Shown here piece by piece: positions 18,141 through 27,226 of a DNA stretch of 64,000 nucleotides. A program made the position numbers and the translations under genes. Each line of letters opens with the position of its first letter. The stretch's first letter is position 1. Below the pieces are notes generated by a model. That model had not been told where the DNA came from, ran no database searches, and saw nothing but the letters and a program-made list of their open reading frames with translations. The DNA comes from Lachnospiraceae bacterium (GTDB lineage Bacteria; Bacillota; Clostridia; Lachnospirales; Lachnospiraceae), in contig JAFXCD010000045.1 of assembly GCA_017521605.1 (NCBI GenBank), positions 186,001 through 250,000 on the forward strand, written 5' to 3'.

Positions 18141-18389
18141 ATTATCTTTGTCTCCATAAAACTGAACTCAATACGTCAAAGCAGGTAAAACAAAATCAGT
18201 TTAGAAATATACTAAATATAACTAAAACCTAATACATTACTCACTATATCACAAAAGACAATATAATGCTAGTATATAACGAAATTATCTCTTTAATTAG
18301 CAGATATCTTATATTAAAATGTGCTAGAATGGAAATAAGAACTTAAAACAATAAATTATTAAAGCATATTTTAGAAAAGGAGATTGGAA
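18141..18389. promoter_or_regulatory. Divergent araC/gmd intergenic region with extended -10 promoter for gmd
   Basis: A 249-bp AT-rich region between divergent araC and gmd. Upstream of gmd, TAGAAT at 18325-18330 is preceded by TGC, forming an extended -10. The position 17 bp upstream has no recognisable -35 (AGATAT), which suggests an activator such as the AraC protein. I could not pick out a clear repeated AraC site by eye. Confidence 0.45.
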
Positions 18390-19442
18390 ATGAAAAAAGC
18401 ATTAATTACCGGTATTACCGGCCAGGATGGTTCCTATTTGGCAGAATTTTTGTTGGAAAAAGGATATGAGGTACATGGTATTGTAAGACGTTCTTCCTTG
18501 TCAAATACAGCCAAAATCGATCATTTGATTGAAAAGAAGGCAATTACTTTACATGAAGGCGATTTGACAGATTCATCATCTTTAATACGTATTATAAATA
18601 TTGTTCAGCCGGACGAAATTTACAATCTGGCAGCCCAGTCCCATGTACAGGTATCCTTTGATGTGCCTGAATATTCCGGTGATGTAGATGCTTTAGGTGT
18701 TCTTAGAGTATTGGAAGCGGTACGTATTCTGGGATTAGAAAAGAAAACACGTATATATCAGGCCTCCACTTCAGAATTGTATGGTAAGGTGGAAGAGGTT
18801 CCGCAGAGAGAAACCACTCCGTTCCATCCCTACAGTCCGTATGCAGTGGCAAAGCAGTACGGTTTCTGGATAACCAAGGAATATCGTGAAGCTTATGGAA
18901 TGTTTGCAGTTAATGGTATTTTGTTCAACCATGAGTCTGAGAGACGTGGTGAAAATTTTGTAACCCGTAAGATTACTTTGGCTGCCGGACGTATTGCAGA
19001 AGGCTTACAGGACCATTTGGAACTTGGAAATATGGATTCCTTACGTGACTGGGGTTATGCCAAGGATTATGTAGAGTGTATGTGGATGATCCTACAGCAT
19101 GATACACCGGAGGATTTTGTAATCGCTACCGGTGAGCAGCATACGGTTCGTGATTTTACGGAAAGAGCCTTTAAGGCCAATGGTATTACTTTACGTTGGG
19201 AAGGCACCGGTATTGATGAAAAGGGTTATGATATAGAGACCGGTAAGATGCTTGTTTGTGTGAATCCTGCATGGTTCAGACCTACAGATGTAGATAATCT
19301 TTGGGGGGATCCTACGAAAGCAAAAACAGTGCTTGGCTGGAATCCGCAGAAGACCAGTTATGAAGAGTTGGTTAATATTATGGCTACTCACGACCGTGCT
19401 CTTGCAAAGCGTGAAAAGACTTTGAAGGAAGCTAATGCTTAA
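18390..19442 (+). CDS. gmd: GDP-mannose 4,6-dehydratase
   Basis: Converts GDP-mannose to GDP-4-keto-6-deoxymannose, first step to GDP-fucose. It has [19 protein letters not shown] at the start, the substrate-contact LYGKVEE, and the catalytic YAVAK near residue 153 with STSELYG upstream. [15 protein letters not shown] is a GMD-specific block. The ATG at 18390 lies seven bases after AAGGAG; a TTG two codons earlier is less likely. The length is 350 aa. It is followed 15 bp later by fcl, and uses the product of manC/manA on the other side of the cassette. Confidence 0.95.
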   Translation: MKKALITGITGQDGSYLAEFLLEKGYEVHGIVRRSSLSNTAKIDHLIEKKAITLHEGDLTDSSSLIRIINIVQPDEIYNLAAQSHVQVSFDVPEYSGDVDALGVLRVLEAVRILGLEKKTRIYQASTSELYGKVEEVPQRETTPFHPYSPYAVAKQYGFWITKEYREAYGMFAVNGILFNHESERRGENFVTRKITLAAGRIAEGLQDHLELGNMDSLRDWGYAKDYVECMWMILQHDTPEDFVIATGEQHTVRDFTERAFKANGITLRWEGTGIDEKGYDIETGKMLVCVNPAWFRPTDVDNLWGDPTKAKTVLGWNPQKTSYEELVNIMATHDRALAKREKTLKEANA

Positions 19443-19457
19443 AAGGAGACGAAAATT

Positions 19458-20402
19458 ATGATGGAAAAAGAAGCAAAAATATATGTTGCAGGACATCGTG
19501 GGATGGTTGGCTCTGCAATTGTAAGAGAACTTAAGAGACAGGGATATACAAATATTATTACCCGTACTCATGCAGAATTGGATTTATGCCGTCAGGAAGC
19601 AGTTGAAGAGTTTTTCGAGAAAGAAAAACCGGAATATGTTTTCTTGGCAGCTGCAAAGGTGGGAGGTATCGTAGCGAATTCTGAAGCATTGGCTGATTTT
19701 ATGTATGAGAATATGATTCTTGAGATGAACGTGATTCATTCGGCTTGGAAAAATGGTTGTAAAAAGCTTGAGTTTTTAGGGTCATCTTGTATCTATCCCC
19801 GTATGGCTCCTCAGCCCATGAAGGAGGATTGCCTTCTGACTTCTGAGTTGGAAAAGACGAACGAAGCATATGCATTGGCAAAGATTTCCGGCTTGAAATA
19901 TTGTGAGTTTTTGAATCGTCAGTATGGTACAGATTTTATTTCGGTAATGCCCACTAATCTGTACGGGCCTAACGATAATTATCATCCTACACATAGTCAT
20001 GTACTTCCTGCATTGATTCGTCGCTTCCATGAAGCTAAGGAACAGGGATTACCCACAGTAACCTGTTGGGGCGACGGTAGTCCGTTAAGAGAATTTTTGT
20101 ATGTAGATGATTTGGCCAATCTTTGTGTGTTCTTAATGAACAATTACAGCGGTGACGAAACTGTAAATGCAGGAACCGGCAAAGAACTTACCATAAAAGA
20201 GCTGACCGAATTGGTGGCAAAGGTAGTAGGGTATGAAGGTGAAATTCTTTGGGATACCTCCAAGCCTAACGGAACTCCCCGAAAGCTGTTGGATGTTTCC
20301 AAGAGTGCAGCACTTGGCTGGACCTATAAAACAGAGCTGGAAGAGGGTATTCGTTTATCCTACGAGGACTTTTTAAATAACCCTATGAGAGCTGAACGAT
20401 AG
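19458..20402 (+). CDS. fcl: GDP-L-fucose synthase
   Basis: Epimerises and reduces the Gmd product to GDP-L-fucose. The Rossmann motif [10 protein letters not shown] is near residue 11, followed by [26 protein letters not shown], and the catalytic Tyr-Lys pair in YALAKISGL near residue 137. The length of 314 aa is usual. The Shine-Dalgarno AAAGGAG lies before a double ATG. With gmd it forms a two-gene unit, probably under the promoter in the araC-gmd gap. Confidence 0.95.
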   Translation: MMEKEAKIYVAGHRGMVGSAIVRELKRQGYTNIITRTHAELDLCRQEAVEEFFEKEKPEYVFLAAAKVGGIVANSEALADFMYENMILEMNVIHSAWKNGCKKLEFLGSSCIYPRMAPQPMKEDCLLTSELEKTNEAYALAKISGLKYCEFLNRQYGTDFISVMPTNLYGPNDNYHPTHSHVLPALIRRFHEAKEQGLPTVTCWGDGSPLREFLYVDDLANLCVFLMNNYSGDETVNAGTGKELTIKELTELVAKVVGYEGEILWDTSKPNGTPRKLLDVSKSAALGWTYKTELEEGIRLSYEDFLNNPMRAER

Positions 20403-20461
20403 TGTTCGACAAAAAGTGTCATATTACCAAAATATACAACAAAAATAGAGAAAAGTTTTTA

Positions 20462-20490
20462 TTGATATTGAGACTCCTTTGTGATAAAAT
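20462..20490 (+). promoter_or_regulatory. Sigma-A-type promoter of nagB
   Basis: TTGATA at 20462-20467 and TAAAAT at 20485-20490 are separated by 17 bp, with an additional TGA directly before the -10 (extended -10). It sits 42 bp before the nagB start. Confidence 0.7.
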
Positions 20491-20532
20491 TTCAAACGTA
20501 AAATCAATCCGATTTGAAAGGAAGGGTAAAAG

Positions 20533-21270
20533 ATGAAATTTATACTGACAAAGGATTATGATGACATGAGTAGAAAGGCAGCCAATGTGATTGGTGCGCA
20601 GATGATTCTTAAGAACAATTCCGTACTTGGTCTGGCTACCGGCTCTACCCCTATCGGTACCTACAAATGTCTGGCAGAACGCAACGCAGCCGGAGATTTG
20701 GATTTCTCACAGATTACCAGTGTGAATCTGGACGAATACAGAGGATTACCTCATGAAAACGACCAGAGCTATTATTATTTCATGCATGATAATTTGTTCA
20801 GTAAGGTAAATATTGATTGCAACAATACTTATGTACCCGATGGTACAATTGCAGATGCCGAGGAAGCTTGTAGTAAATACGAAGAAATCATTGCAGCTAC
20901 AGGCGGTGTTGACTTGCAGCTTTTAGGCTTAGGGCACAACGGACATATTGGTTTCAATGAGCCTGCAGATGTATTTCCTAAGCTCACCCATTGTGTTGAT
21001 TTGACAGAGTCAACCATTCAGGCAAATGCAAGATTCTTTGCTTCTAAAGAAGAAGTGCCTACACAGGCTTATACCATGGGTATCCAGACTATTATGAATG
21101 CAAAGAAGATTCTGGTAGTGGTAAGTGGTTCTGATAAAGCAGCTATTGTGAAGAAGGCATTTTTTGGTGACATTACCCCTCAGGTACCTGCATCTATTTT
21201 ACAATTACATCCTGATGTAACCATTGTAGGTGATGCAGAAGCTTTTGCAGAAATTAAAGATATGATTTAA
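20533..21270 (+). CDS. nagB: Glucosamine-6-phosphate deaminase
   Basis: Deaminates and isomerises glucosamine-6-phosphate to fructose-6-phosphate plus ammonia. It shows GLATGSTPIG near residue 34, the catalytic Asp in NLDEYRG near 66, and GLGHNGHIGFNEPAD near 134. At 245 aa it matches the short Gram-positive form, lacking the allosteric tail of E. coli NagB. It has its own promoter and a downstream terminator, so it is monocistronic. Fructose-6-phosphate could feed manA (inference). Confidence 0.95.
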   Translation: MKFILTKDYDDMSRKAANVIGAQMILKNNSVLGLATGSTPIGTYKCLAERNAAGDLDFSQITSVNLDEYRGLPHENDQSYYYFMHDNLFSKVNIDCNNTYVPDGTIADAEEACSKYEEIIAATGGVDLQLLGLGHNGHIGFNEPADVFPKLTHCVDLTESTIQANARFFASKEEVPTQAYTMGIQTIMNAKKILVVVSGSDKAAIVKKAFFGDITPQVPASILQLHPDVTIVGDAEAFAEIKDMI

Positions 21271-21280
21271 ACAATTTAGG

Positions 21281-21317
21281 AAAGTCCTGCCGGATATGTT
21301 TCGGTGGGACTTTTTTT
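21281..21317 (+). terminator. Rho-independent terminator after nagB
   Basis: AAAGTCC at 21281 pairs with GGACTTT ending near 21313, with inner CCG/CGG pairing, followed by a T run. It lies 10 bp after the nagB stop. Confidence 0.85.
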
Positions 21318-21385
21318 GCATATATTAGATTATTCATATAATTAAATTCCCTATATTAATACATAACAAAAAATGGGGTATTTCT

Positions 21386-22285
21386 ATGGATAGAGTAAGG
21401 AAACGCATACAATTAGACGTATTGAAAGCACAACAATGGCAAAAATACGGAGTTACTGTTGCAATATTAGATACAGGTATTGCTTCTCATCCTGATTTGT
21501 TGGGAAAATGCCTTATATTTAAAGATTTTGTAAATCATAAAGAAAAACCGTATGATGATAATGGTCATGGTACCCATGTTTGTGGTATACTATGTGGAAG
21601 TGGGGAAGCTTCGTGTGGTAAATATAGAGGAATAGCACCATCCTGTCGTCTGGTAGTTTGTAAGGTTTTGGATAAAAATGGAGAAGGTGCTGCGGATACG
21701 ATGCTGGAAGCCCTTGAATGGATATGGAAGCAACATAAAAAGTATGATATTCGTATTATCAATATTTCAGTAGGAATCGGTAAAATGCATGATAAACGTA
21801 AATATAACAATATGGCAGAGTATTTGGAGAAACTTTGGAATGCAGGTGTGGTGATTATTTGTGCTGCCGGAAATAAAGGACCACGACCGGGTTCCATATC
21901 CAATATTGGAGGTATGAATAAAGTAATAACGATAGGGTGTTATGATGATTTAGAGACTGTGTATAGTGGAGAAAATTGTAGCATATATTCAGGGAGGGGC
22001 AGTAAAGCTTCTGGATATAGAAAACCTGATTTGGTTGCACCCGGTACAGGTATTGTCTCCTGTAATAATCTATATTCAAAAGAGCTTTATATAGCCAAAA
22101 ATGGTACTTCTATGGCAACACCTATAGTAAGTGGTTGTGCAGCGCTATTGTTACAAAAAGAACCATATTTAAATAATGATAAGGTAAAAGAAAGATTACA
22201 ATTTTCTGCACAGGATTTGGGAAAACCATGGAACTGGCAGGGGTGGGGAATGGTAAATGTAAAAAATCTCTTGGAAATCCACTAA
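21386..22285 (+). CDS. Subtilisin-family (S8) serine protease without signal peptide or prodomain
   Basis: The full catalytic triad is visible: Asp in VAILDTGIASHPDL near residue 30, His in DDNGHGTHVCGI near 64, and Ser in NGTSMATPIVSG near 242, with the oxyanion Asn in CAAGNKGP near 162. The protein begins MDRVRKRIQLDVLKAQQW with no hydrophobic signal and only about 20 residues before the fold, so it resembles intracellular AprX-type subtilases. It may act on intracellular proteins or be exported by another route. No obvious partner or inhibitor is adjacent, and the Shine-Dalgarno GGGGT is modest. Confidence 0.88.
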   Translation: MDRVRKRIQLDVLKAQQWQKYGVTVAILDTGIASHPDLLGKCLIFKDFVNHKEKPYDDNGHGTHVCGILCGSGEASCGKYRGIAPSCRLVVCKVLDKNGEGAADTMLEALEWIWKQHKKYDIRIINISVGIGKMHDKRKYNNMAEYLEKLWNAGVVIICAAGNKGPRPGSISNIGGMNKVITIGCYDDLETVYSGENCSIYSGRGSKASGYRKPDLVAPGTGIVSCNNLYSKELYIAKNGTSMATPIVSGCAALLLQKEPYLNNDKVKERLQFSAQDLGKPWNWQGWGMVNVKNLLEIH

Positions 22286-22290
22286 AACTA

Positions 22291-22319
22291 TTGACATAAA
22301 TGGTATAATTGTATACAAT
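22291..22319 (+). promoter_or_regulatory. Strong sigma-A-type promoter of the Re-citrate synthase operon
   Basis: TTGACA at 22291-22296 and TACAAT at 22314-22319 with a 17-bp spacer. The -10 is embedded in an 18-bp perfect palindrome (22305-22322). Confidence 0.75.
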
Positions 22320-22322
22320 TAT
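22305..22322. promoter_or_regulatory. Perfect 18-bp palindrome, putative GntR/FCD operator
   Basis: ATAATTGTATACAATTAT reads identically on both strands and covers the -10 box. Its core TTGTATACAA resembles sites reported for FCD-type GntR regulators, and a GntR/FCD gene is the second gene of the operon (23809-24498). Repression by blocking RNA polymerase and autoregulation are the inference. Confidence 0.65.
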
Positions 22323-22353
22323 GCGAAAGTGATTGAAAGGAATGGTGTTTTAC

Positions 22354-23763
22354 ATGAGAGAGGATACATTTTTAAGGCGTCCGGTGACCATGAATGAAAG
22401 GAATAACTTATTACAGATAGAGGAGCATATGTATGTATTGGATGATGTGGAAAAGCCCAATGTTTTCCGTAATATGTTTCCATATTCGGAGGTGCCGAAG
22501 ATTCCTTTTAACGATCGTATAGTACCTCATAATATGCCAAAGGATATCTGGATTACAGATACCACCTTCCGTGATGGCCAACAGTCCAGAGCACCATATT
22601 CTACTGAACAAATTGTAACAATTTTTGATTATTTACATCGTTTGGGTGGTCCCAATGGTATGGTTCGTGCCAGTGAGTTCTTTTTGTATAGTAAGAAAGA
22701 TCGTGATGCAGTGTATAAATGTATGGAACGTGGTTATGCGTTCCCTGAAATTACAAGCTGGATTCGTGCAAGCAAAGAAGATTTCAAACTGGTAAAGGAA
22801 ATTGGTATGAAGGAAACCGGTATTTTGGTAAGCTGTTCAGATTATCATATTTTCCTAAAACTGAAAATGACCAGAAAACAGGCGCTCGAACACTATATTA
22901 GTGTAATTAAAGAATGTTTGGATGAGGGAATCAGCCCCAGATGTCATCTTGAGGATATTACTAGAGCAGATATTTATGGATTTGTTGTACCTTTCTGTCA
23001 TGAGCTTATGGATTTGATGGAAGAGTATAAGATTCCTATTAAAATACGAGCATGTGATACCATGGGATATGGTGTTAACTTCCCCGGTGCAGTTATACCA
23101 AGAAGTGTACAGGGAATAATTTATGCCCTTAATGTACATGCCGGTGTGCCCAGCGAATTAATTGAGTGGCATGGTCACAATGATTTTTATAAGGCAGTTG
23201 CAAACTCTACCACTGCATGGTTATATGGTTGTAGCGGTATCAACACCTCACTTTTTGGCATTGGAGAAAGAACCGGTAATACACCTCTGGAAGCTATGGT
23301 ATTTGAGTATGCTCAGTTGCGTGGTCATCTGAATGGGATGGATACTACAGTGATAACTGAATTGGCAGAATATTATGAGAAGGAAATCGGATATCACATT
23401 CCCAGCCGTACTCCTTTTGTAGGTAAGAATTTCAACGTGACCCGTGCAGGTATTCATGCAGATGGATTACTTAAAAATGAAGAAATATATAATATTTTTG
23501 ATACAGAAAAATTCTTGAACAGACCCGTGCTTTGTGCAGTTTCCAATACTTCCGGACTGGCCGGTATCGCACATTGGATTAATACCTATTATAAGCTAAA
23601 AGGTGATATGCAGGTAGATAAGGGAAGTGAATTGGTACGTGGTGTCAAGGAATGGGTTGATGAAGAATATGCCAGTGGGCGTGTGACGGTACTTACTGAT
23701 GAAGAAATCATTGCATGTATTAATAGAGTATGTTTGGAAAAGGACTTAACAATTGGCGAATAA
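22354..23763 (+). CDS. Probable Re-citrate synthase (isopropylmalate/homocitrate synthase family)
   Basis: A DRE-TIM metallolyase: ITDTTFRDGQQSRAPYS near residue 69, HLEDITRAD, and the metal-binding EWHGHNDF near 272. The family condenses acetyl-CoA with a 2-oxoacid. Without leu genes around it, and with NADP-isocitrate dehydrogenase two genes downstream, the best reading is Re-citrate synthase, which makes citrate in anaerobes lacking the common Si enzyme. 2-Isopropylmalate or homocitrate synthase is the alternative. The C-terminal leucine-regulatory domain of LeuA is absent. I chose the ATG at 22354; an ATG at 22342 directly abuts the AAAGGA Shine-Dalgarno. No aconitase gene is nearby. Confidence 0.72.
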   Translation: MREDTFLRRPVTMNERNNLLQIEEHMYVLDDVEKPNVFRNMFPYSEVPKIPFNDRIVPHNMPKDIWITDTTFRDGQQSRAPYSTEQIVTIFDYLHRLGGPNGMVRASEFFLYSKKDRDAVYKCMERGYAFPEITSWIRASKEDFKLVKEIGMKETGILVSCSDYHIFLKLKMTRKQALEHYISVIKECLDEGISPRCHLEDITRADIYGFVVPFCHELMDLMEEYKIPIKIRACDTMGYGVNFPGAVIPRSVQGIIYALNVHAGVPSELIEWHGHNDFYKAVANSTTAWLYGCSGINTSLFGIGERTGNTPLEAMVFEYAQLRGHLNGMDTTVITELAEYYEKEIGYHIPSRTPFVGKNFNVTRAGIHADGLLKNEEIYNIFDTEKFLNRPVLCAVSNTSGLAGIAHWINTYYKLKGDMQVDKGSELVRGVKEWVDEEYASGRVTVLTDEEIIACINRVCLEKDLTIGE

Positions 23764-23808
23764 TACATAGTTGTGTCTGCTTTAGAAAGGTAACAGGAGA
23801 GTAATAAA

Positions 23809-24498
23809 GTGGGAAATTATGATGTGAAGCATGAGGTGACAGATAAGTTTTCTTTAAGAGGAAGAGTGTTTCACCATTTGCGGGAAGATATTTTAAGTGG
23901 AAAGTATAAAGAAGGGGATGAATTGAAGGAGGTTGCCATTGGTGAAGAGCTTGGGGTCAGTCGTACCCCGGTTCGTGAGGCTTTTAGGCAGCTTGAGTTG
24001 GAAGGTTTAATTCAGATAATTCCTAATAAAGGTGCTTATGTAACGGGTATTACGGAGAAAGATGTTAAGGATATCTATATGATTCGCTCCTTATTGGAAG
24101 GCTTGTGTGCCAGATGGGCTTGTGAACATATAACAGATGCGCAAATGGAAGAAATGGAAGAAAACATATATCTGTCAAAATTCCATGCTCAAAAGGGGCA
24201 TTTAGAGCAATTAGCAGAGCTTGATAATCGTTTTCACGAAATCCTATATGAAGCATGCAACTCAAAGATGTTGGAACATCAACTCAGGGATTTTCATGAA
24301 TATGTACTTCGTGTTCGTAAGAAAACTTTGGCTAATGTCAATCGAGGACCCAAATCAAACGAAGAGCATGAACTTCTTATGGAAGCGATTAAGGCTAAGG
24401 ACGCTGATAAAGCAGAAAAATTAGCAAATATGCATATGATAAATGCATATGAAAATATGGTAAAAAATGGCTTACATGAAGCCTATCAGGATAACTAA
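23809..24498 (+). CDS. GntR-family regulator, FCD (FadR) subfamily
   Basis: An N-terminal winged helix (about residues 10-80: [41 protein letters not shown]) is followed by an all-helical FCD ligand-binding domain (ending [10 protein letters not shown]). The domain's metal-ligand residues appear as D/H in [10 protein letters not shown] and [10 protein letters not shown]. It starts with GTG after AGGAG. Placed between the citrate synthase and isocitrate dehydrogenase genes, it probably senses a carboxylic acid of this branch and binds the palindrome at 22305-22322 (inference). Confidence 0.85.
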   Translation: MGNYDVKHEVTDKFSLRGRVFHHLREDILSGKYKEGDELKEVAIGEELGVSRTPVREAFRQLELEGLIQIIPNKGAYVTGITEKDVKDIYMIRSLLEGLCARWACEHITDAQMEEMEENIYLSKFHAQKGHLEQLAELDNRFHEILYEACNSKMLEHQLRDFHEYVLRVRKKTLANVNRGPKSNEEHELLMEAIKAKDADKAEKLANMHMINAYENMVKNGLHEAYQDN

Positions 24499-24514
24499 GA
24501 AAAGGAGAAATACA

Positions 24515-25723
24515 ATGGAAAAGATTAAAATGACTACCCCATTAGTAGAAATGGACGGAGATGAAATGACCAGAATTCTCTGGCAGATGATAAAGGATGA
24601 ATTGCTATTACCTTATATTGATTTAAAGACAGAATATTATGATCTGGGATTAGAATACAGAAATGAGACGAATGACCAGGTGACTGTAGATTCAGCAAAT
24701 GCTACTCTAAAGTATGGTGTGGCTGTAAAGTGTGCTACTATTACACCAAATGCAGCACGTATGACTGAGTACAACCTGAAGGAAATGTGGAAGAGTCCTA
24801 ATGGTACCATCCGTGCCATTTTAGACGGTACAGTATTTCGTGCTCCTATTCTGGTAAATGGTATTGTTCCCTATGTTAAAAATTGGGTTAAACCTATTAC
24901 GATTGCAAGACACGCATATGGTGATGTATATAAGAATACCGAAATAAAAGTACCTGGTGCAGGTAGAGCAGAGTTGGTTTATACAACCGAAGACGGTACA
25001 GAGGTAAGAGAATTAATACATAATTTCAAGGGTGCCGGTATTTTACAGGGTATCCATAATACAGAAGAATCTATCAGTAGCTTTGCAAGAGCATGTTTTG
25101 CTTATGCGGTAGATATTAAGCAGGATTTATGGTTCTCTACCAAGGATACTATTTCTAAGAAGTATGACCATACCTTCAAGGATATATTCCAGGAAATTTA
25201 TGATAATGAATATAAGGCAAAATTTGATGAGCTTGGCATTGAATATTTCTATACTTTGATTGATGATGCAGTAGCACGAGTAATCCGTTCTGAGGGTGGA
25301 TTTATCTGGGCTTGTAAGAATTATGATGGTGATGTAATGTCTGATATGGTAGCAACCGCATATGGTGACTTGTCCATGATGACCTCCGTATTGGTTTCTC
25401 CCAATGGGGTTTATGAGTATGAAGCGGCTCACGGAACCGTACAGCGTCACTATTATAAGCACTTAAAGGGCGAAGAAACCTCTACTAATTCAATTGCAAC
25501 TATTTTTGCATGGACAGGTGCACTTCGCAAGCGTGGTGAATTGGATGGTATCTCTGAGCTTTGTGTTTTTGCTGATAAGCTGGAAAAGGCTTGTATTAAG
25601 ACCATTGAAGATGGTAAGATGACTAAGAGCTTATCCATGATTTCTACTTGTGAAAATCCTGTGATTTTAAATAGTTTAGAATTCATTAAAGCAATTAAGG
25701 ATACCTTGGATACATTGTTATAA
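24515..25723 (+). CDS. icd: NADP-dependent isocitrate dehydrogenase
   Basis: Oxidatively decarboxylates isocitrate to 2-oxoglutarate. The protein is of the eukaryote-like homodimeric type: [20 protein letters not shown] at the start, [20 protein letters not shown], and the C-terminal substrate/cofactor block [20 protein letters not shown] chose the ATG at 24515 after AAAGGAG; an upstream ATG at 24467 lies inside the gntR end. The length is 402 aa. With the upstream synthase it forms the oxidative 2-oxoglutarate (glutamate) branch. Confidence 0.93.
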   Translation: MEKIKMTTPLVEMDGDEMTRILWQMIKDELLLPYIDLKTEYYDLGLEYRNETNDQVTVDSANATLKYGVAVKCATITPNAARMTEYNLKEMWKSPNGTIRAILDGTVFRAPILVNGIVPYVKNWVKPITIARHAYGDVYKNTEIKVPGAGRAELVYTTEDGTEVRELIHNFKGAGILQGIHNTEESISSFARACFAYAVDIKQDLWFSTKDTISKKYDHTFKDIFQEIYDNEYKAKFDELGIEYFYTLIDDAVARVIRSEGGFIWACKNYDGDVMSDMVATAYGDLSMMTSVLVSPNGVYEYEAAHGTVQRHYYKHLKGEETSTNSIATIFAWTGALRKRGELDGISELCVFADKLEKACIKTIEDGKMTKSLSMISTCENPVILNSLEFIKAIKDTLDTLL

Positions 25724-25752
25724 ATAAGCACTAAAGATAAGGATGATAAAGA

Positions 25753-26253
25753 ATGGCAAAAGAATTGGTATGGAATATTATAGTTGATGATATGCCTTAT
25801 GTCATAAAACTGGTTGGTAATAAAGTGATTGTAAACAATAGCGAACCCATAAAATACACTAAACTGAAAAAAGCAGTAGGAGAAGGTAAAGGTGCTAATT
25901 ATGAATTGCCTGTTGGTTACAAAACAGCAATTTTACGAATCAGTAGTTATGCTGCACCGGTATTAACTCTTGATGGAAGGGATTGCAGTACCGGTGAGTT
26001 CTATGAAGCACCGAAAATGCCATGGTGGGTATGGATTCATGTGGTGATTCATGCCTTAGGATTTGTATTTCTTATTGGAGGTGCAATAGGAGGCGCTATA
26101 CAAGGTGGTGTAATAATGATTATGATGAGTGTTTCAGCTCAAAAACAAAAAAGTACCATTTACAGAGTTGCTGTTTGTACAGGGATATTGTTTGTTTCAT
26201 TGATTGCGCAATTTTTACTTGCCTATTTCATATTAACAACCTTTGGAATATAG
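25753..26253 (+). CDS. Small membrane protein with N-terminal beta-rich domain, function unknown
   Basis: I do not recognise a characterised family. Residues 1-85 look like a compact beta domain (VWNIIVDDMPYVIKLVGNKV, VLTLDGRDCSTGEFY), with a faint resemblance to the repeated beta domain of FAIM-type proteins. Two hydrophobic helices follow at about 92-125 and 138-162, separated by a small basic loop (QKQKS), so the beta domain is probably cytoplasmic. It lies 29 bp after icd and 17 bp before a DUF1189-type gene. Confidence 0.6.
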   Translation: MAKELVWNIIVDDMPYVIKLVGNKVIVNNSEPIKYTKLKKAVGEGKGANYELPVGYKTAILRISSYAAPVLTLDGRDCSTGEFYEAPKMPWWVWIHVVIHALGFVFLIGGAIGGAIQGGVIMIMMSVSAQKQKSTIYRVAVCTGILFVSLIAQFLLAYFILTTFGI

Positions 26254-26270
26254 GTTATACGGAGAATTAA

Positions 26271-27074
26271 ATGAATATATTTAGTGAATTTTTTTATGCT
26301 ATAATTGGAGTTAAAAAATATCCCCGATTCCTTCAAAATAAGGGAGGCAAAGTATTTTTTTATATAATGTTTGCTGTGCTGGTGTATACTGCACTTGCCA
26401 ATGCAAAAGTTATTCCTGAAACGAAAATGTTTGTTGAAGAATTGAAAGGGTTTATAGAAGATAAATTGCCGTATTTTGAACTGAAAAACGGTGAGTTATA
26501 TATTGAAGAAGGCATTTATTTAGATGATAATGAGTTTTTATTATCTGTAGACAGTGAATATGGTTCATATATTAATCAATATAATAAATCCGAGTGGATG
26601 CAGATGTTAGCAGAGTATGATAATGTAATAATGATGGATGCTTCTACAATTCTTATAAAAGATGATGGACAGATTGAAATTGGTGATCACATAGAGTTTC
26701 TGAGTATTACCAATGATATACTATATGAAATGGCAGACTATGCATATTGGATTATAGCAATCTATTTGATTCTTGCATATATATGTAACATCTTTTTGTT
26801 CCTGTTTGGAGTCCTTATTATAGCATTAATTGGTATGATAATTGATTCCTTTATCGGATGCGGATTAACCTTTGGTCAATTATTTAAGCTTTCTGTTTAT
26901 TCAAAAACCTGCATGTTATTGGTTAAAGCATTGATAAAGCTTTTTAGTGTTCGTTTCTCCGGGCTATTTGTTATTGTAATTACTGTTTCCGGTCTGTATC
27001 TTGGTTGTGCTTTAAGCTATATGAAGAATAAAAAAGAACAAGATAAGCGATATAATGAACCTGTAGTTTTCTAG
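26271..27074 (+). CDS. DUF1189-type membrane protein
   Basis: A 267-aa protein with one N-terminal transmembrane helix (about 28-48), an extracytoplasmic domain of about 110 residues (LPYFELKNGELYIEEGIYL is typical of the family), and about four C-terminal helices from residue 155 on. The family occurs widely in Firmicutes and its role is not established; association with envelope processes is sometimes suggested. It is tightly linked to the preceding small membrane protein and closed by a terminator. Confidence 0.72.
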   Translation: MNIFSEFFYAIIGVKKYPRFLQNKGGKVFFYIMFAVLVYTALANAKVIPETKMFVEELKGFIEDKLPYFELKNGELYIEEGIYLDDNEFLLSVDSEYGSYINQYNKSEWMQMLAEYDNVIMMDASTILIKDDGQIEIGDHIEFLSITNDILYEMADYAYWIIAIYLILAYICNIFLFLFGVLIIALIGMIIDSFIGCGLTFGQLFKLSVYSKTCMLLVKALIKLFSVRFSGLFVIVITVSGLYLGCALSYMKNKKEQDKRYNEPVVF

Positions 27075-27105
27075 ACATAAAAATTTTATAAAATAGAAAT
27101 GATTG

Positions 27106-27145
27106 AAACAGACACGAATATTATAAATAGTGTCTGTTTTAAAAT
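27106..27145 (+). terminator. Rho-independent terminator after the DUF1189 gene
   Basis: AAACAGACAC (27106-27115) and GTGTCTGTTT (27130-27139) form a perfect 10-bp stem, followed by TAAAATTT. The uridine run is weak, and the reverse orientation is also possible. Confidence 0.7.
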
Positions 27146-27163
27146 TTGTTACTTTTTTAACAT
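27146..27163. promoter_or_regulatory. Putative Rex operator 1
   Basis: TTGTTACTTTTTTAACAT matches the Gram-positive Rex consensus TTGTTAAnnnnTTAACAA at 12 of 14 defined positions. It lies just upstream of the rex -35 box. Confidence 0.6.
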
Positions 27164-27169
27164 TATACA

Positions 27170-27187
27170 TTGACATGTTTTTAACAA
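27170..27187. promoter_or_regulatory. Putative Rex operator 2, overlapping the -35 box
   Basis: TTGACATGTTTTTAACAA matches the same consensus at 11 of 14 positions, with a perfect right half TTAACAA. It starts 24 bp after site 1 and includes the -35 hexamer. Confidence 0.5.
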
Positions 27188-27198
27188 CTTATTATAAT
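27170..27198 (+). promoter_or_regulatory. Consensus sigma-A promoter of rex
   Basis: TTGACA at 27170-27175 and TATAAT at 27193-27198 are separated by 17 bp. The rex start codon is 29 bp downstream. Confidence 0.85.
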
Positions 27199-27226
27199 TA
27201 AATTATGAGGGACATGGAGGTGTAAC

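Noticed and set aside
26022-26270. 82-aa plus-strand frame overlapping the small membrane protein
   Set aside because: Out-of-frame shadow; the overlapping frame has coherent membrane segments and a better start.
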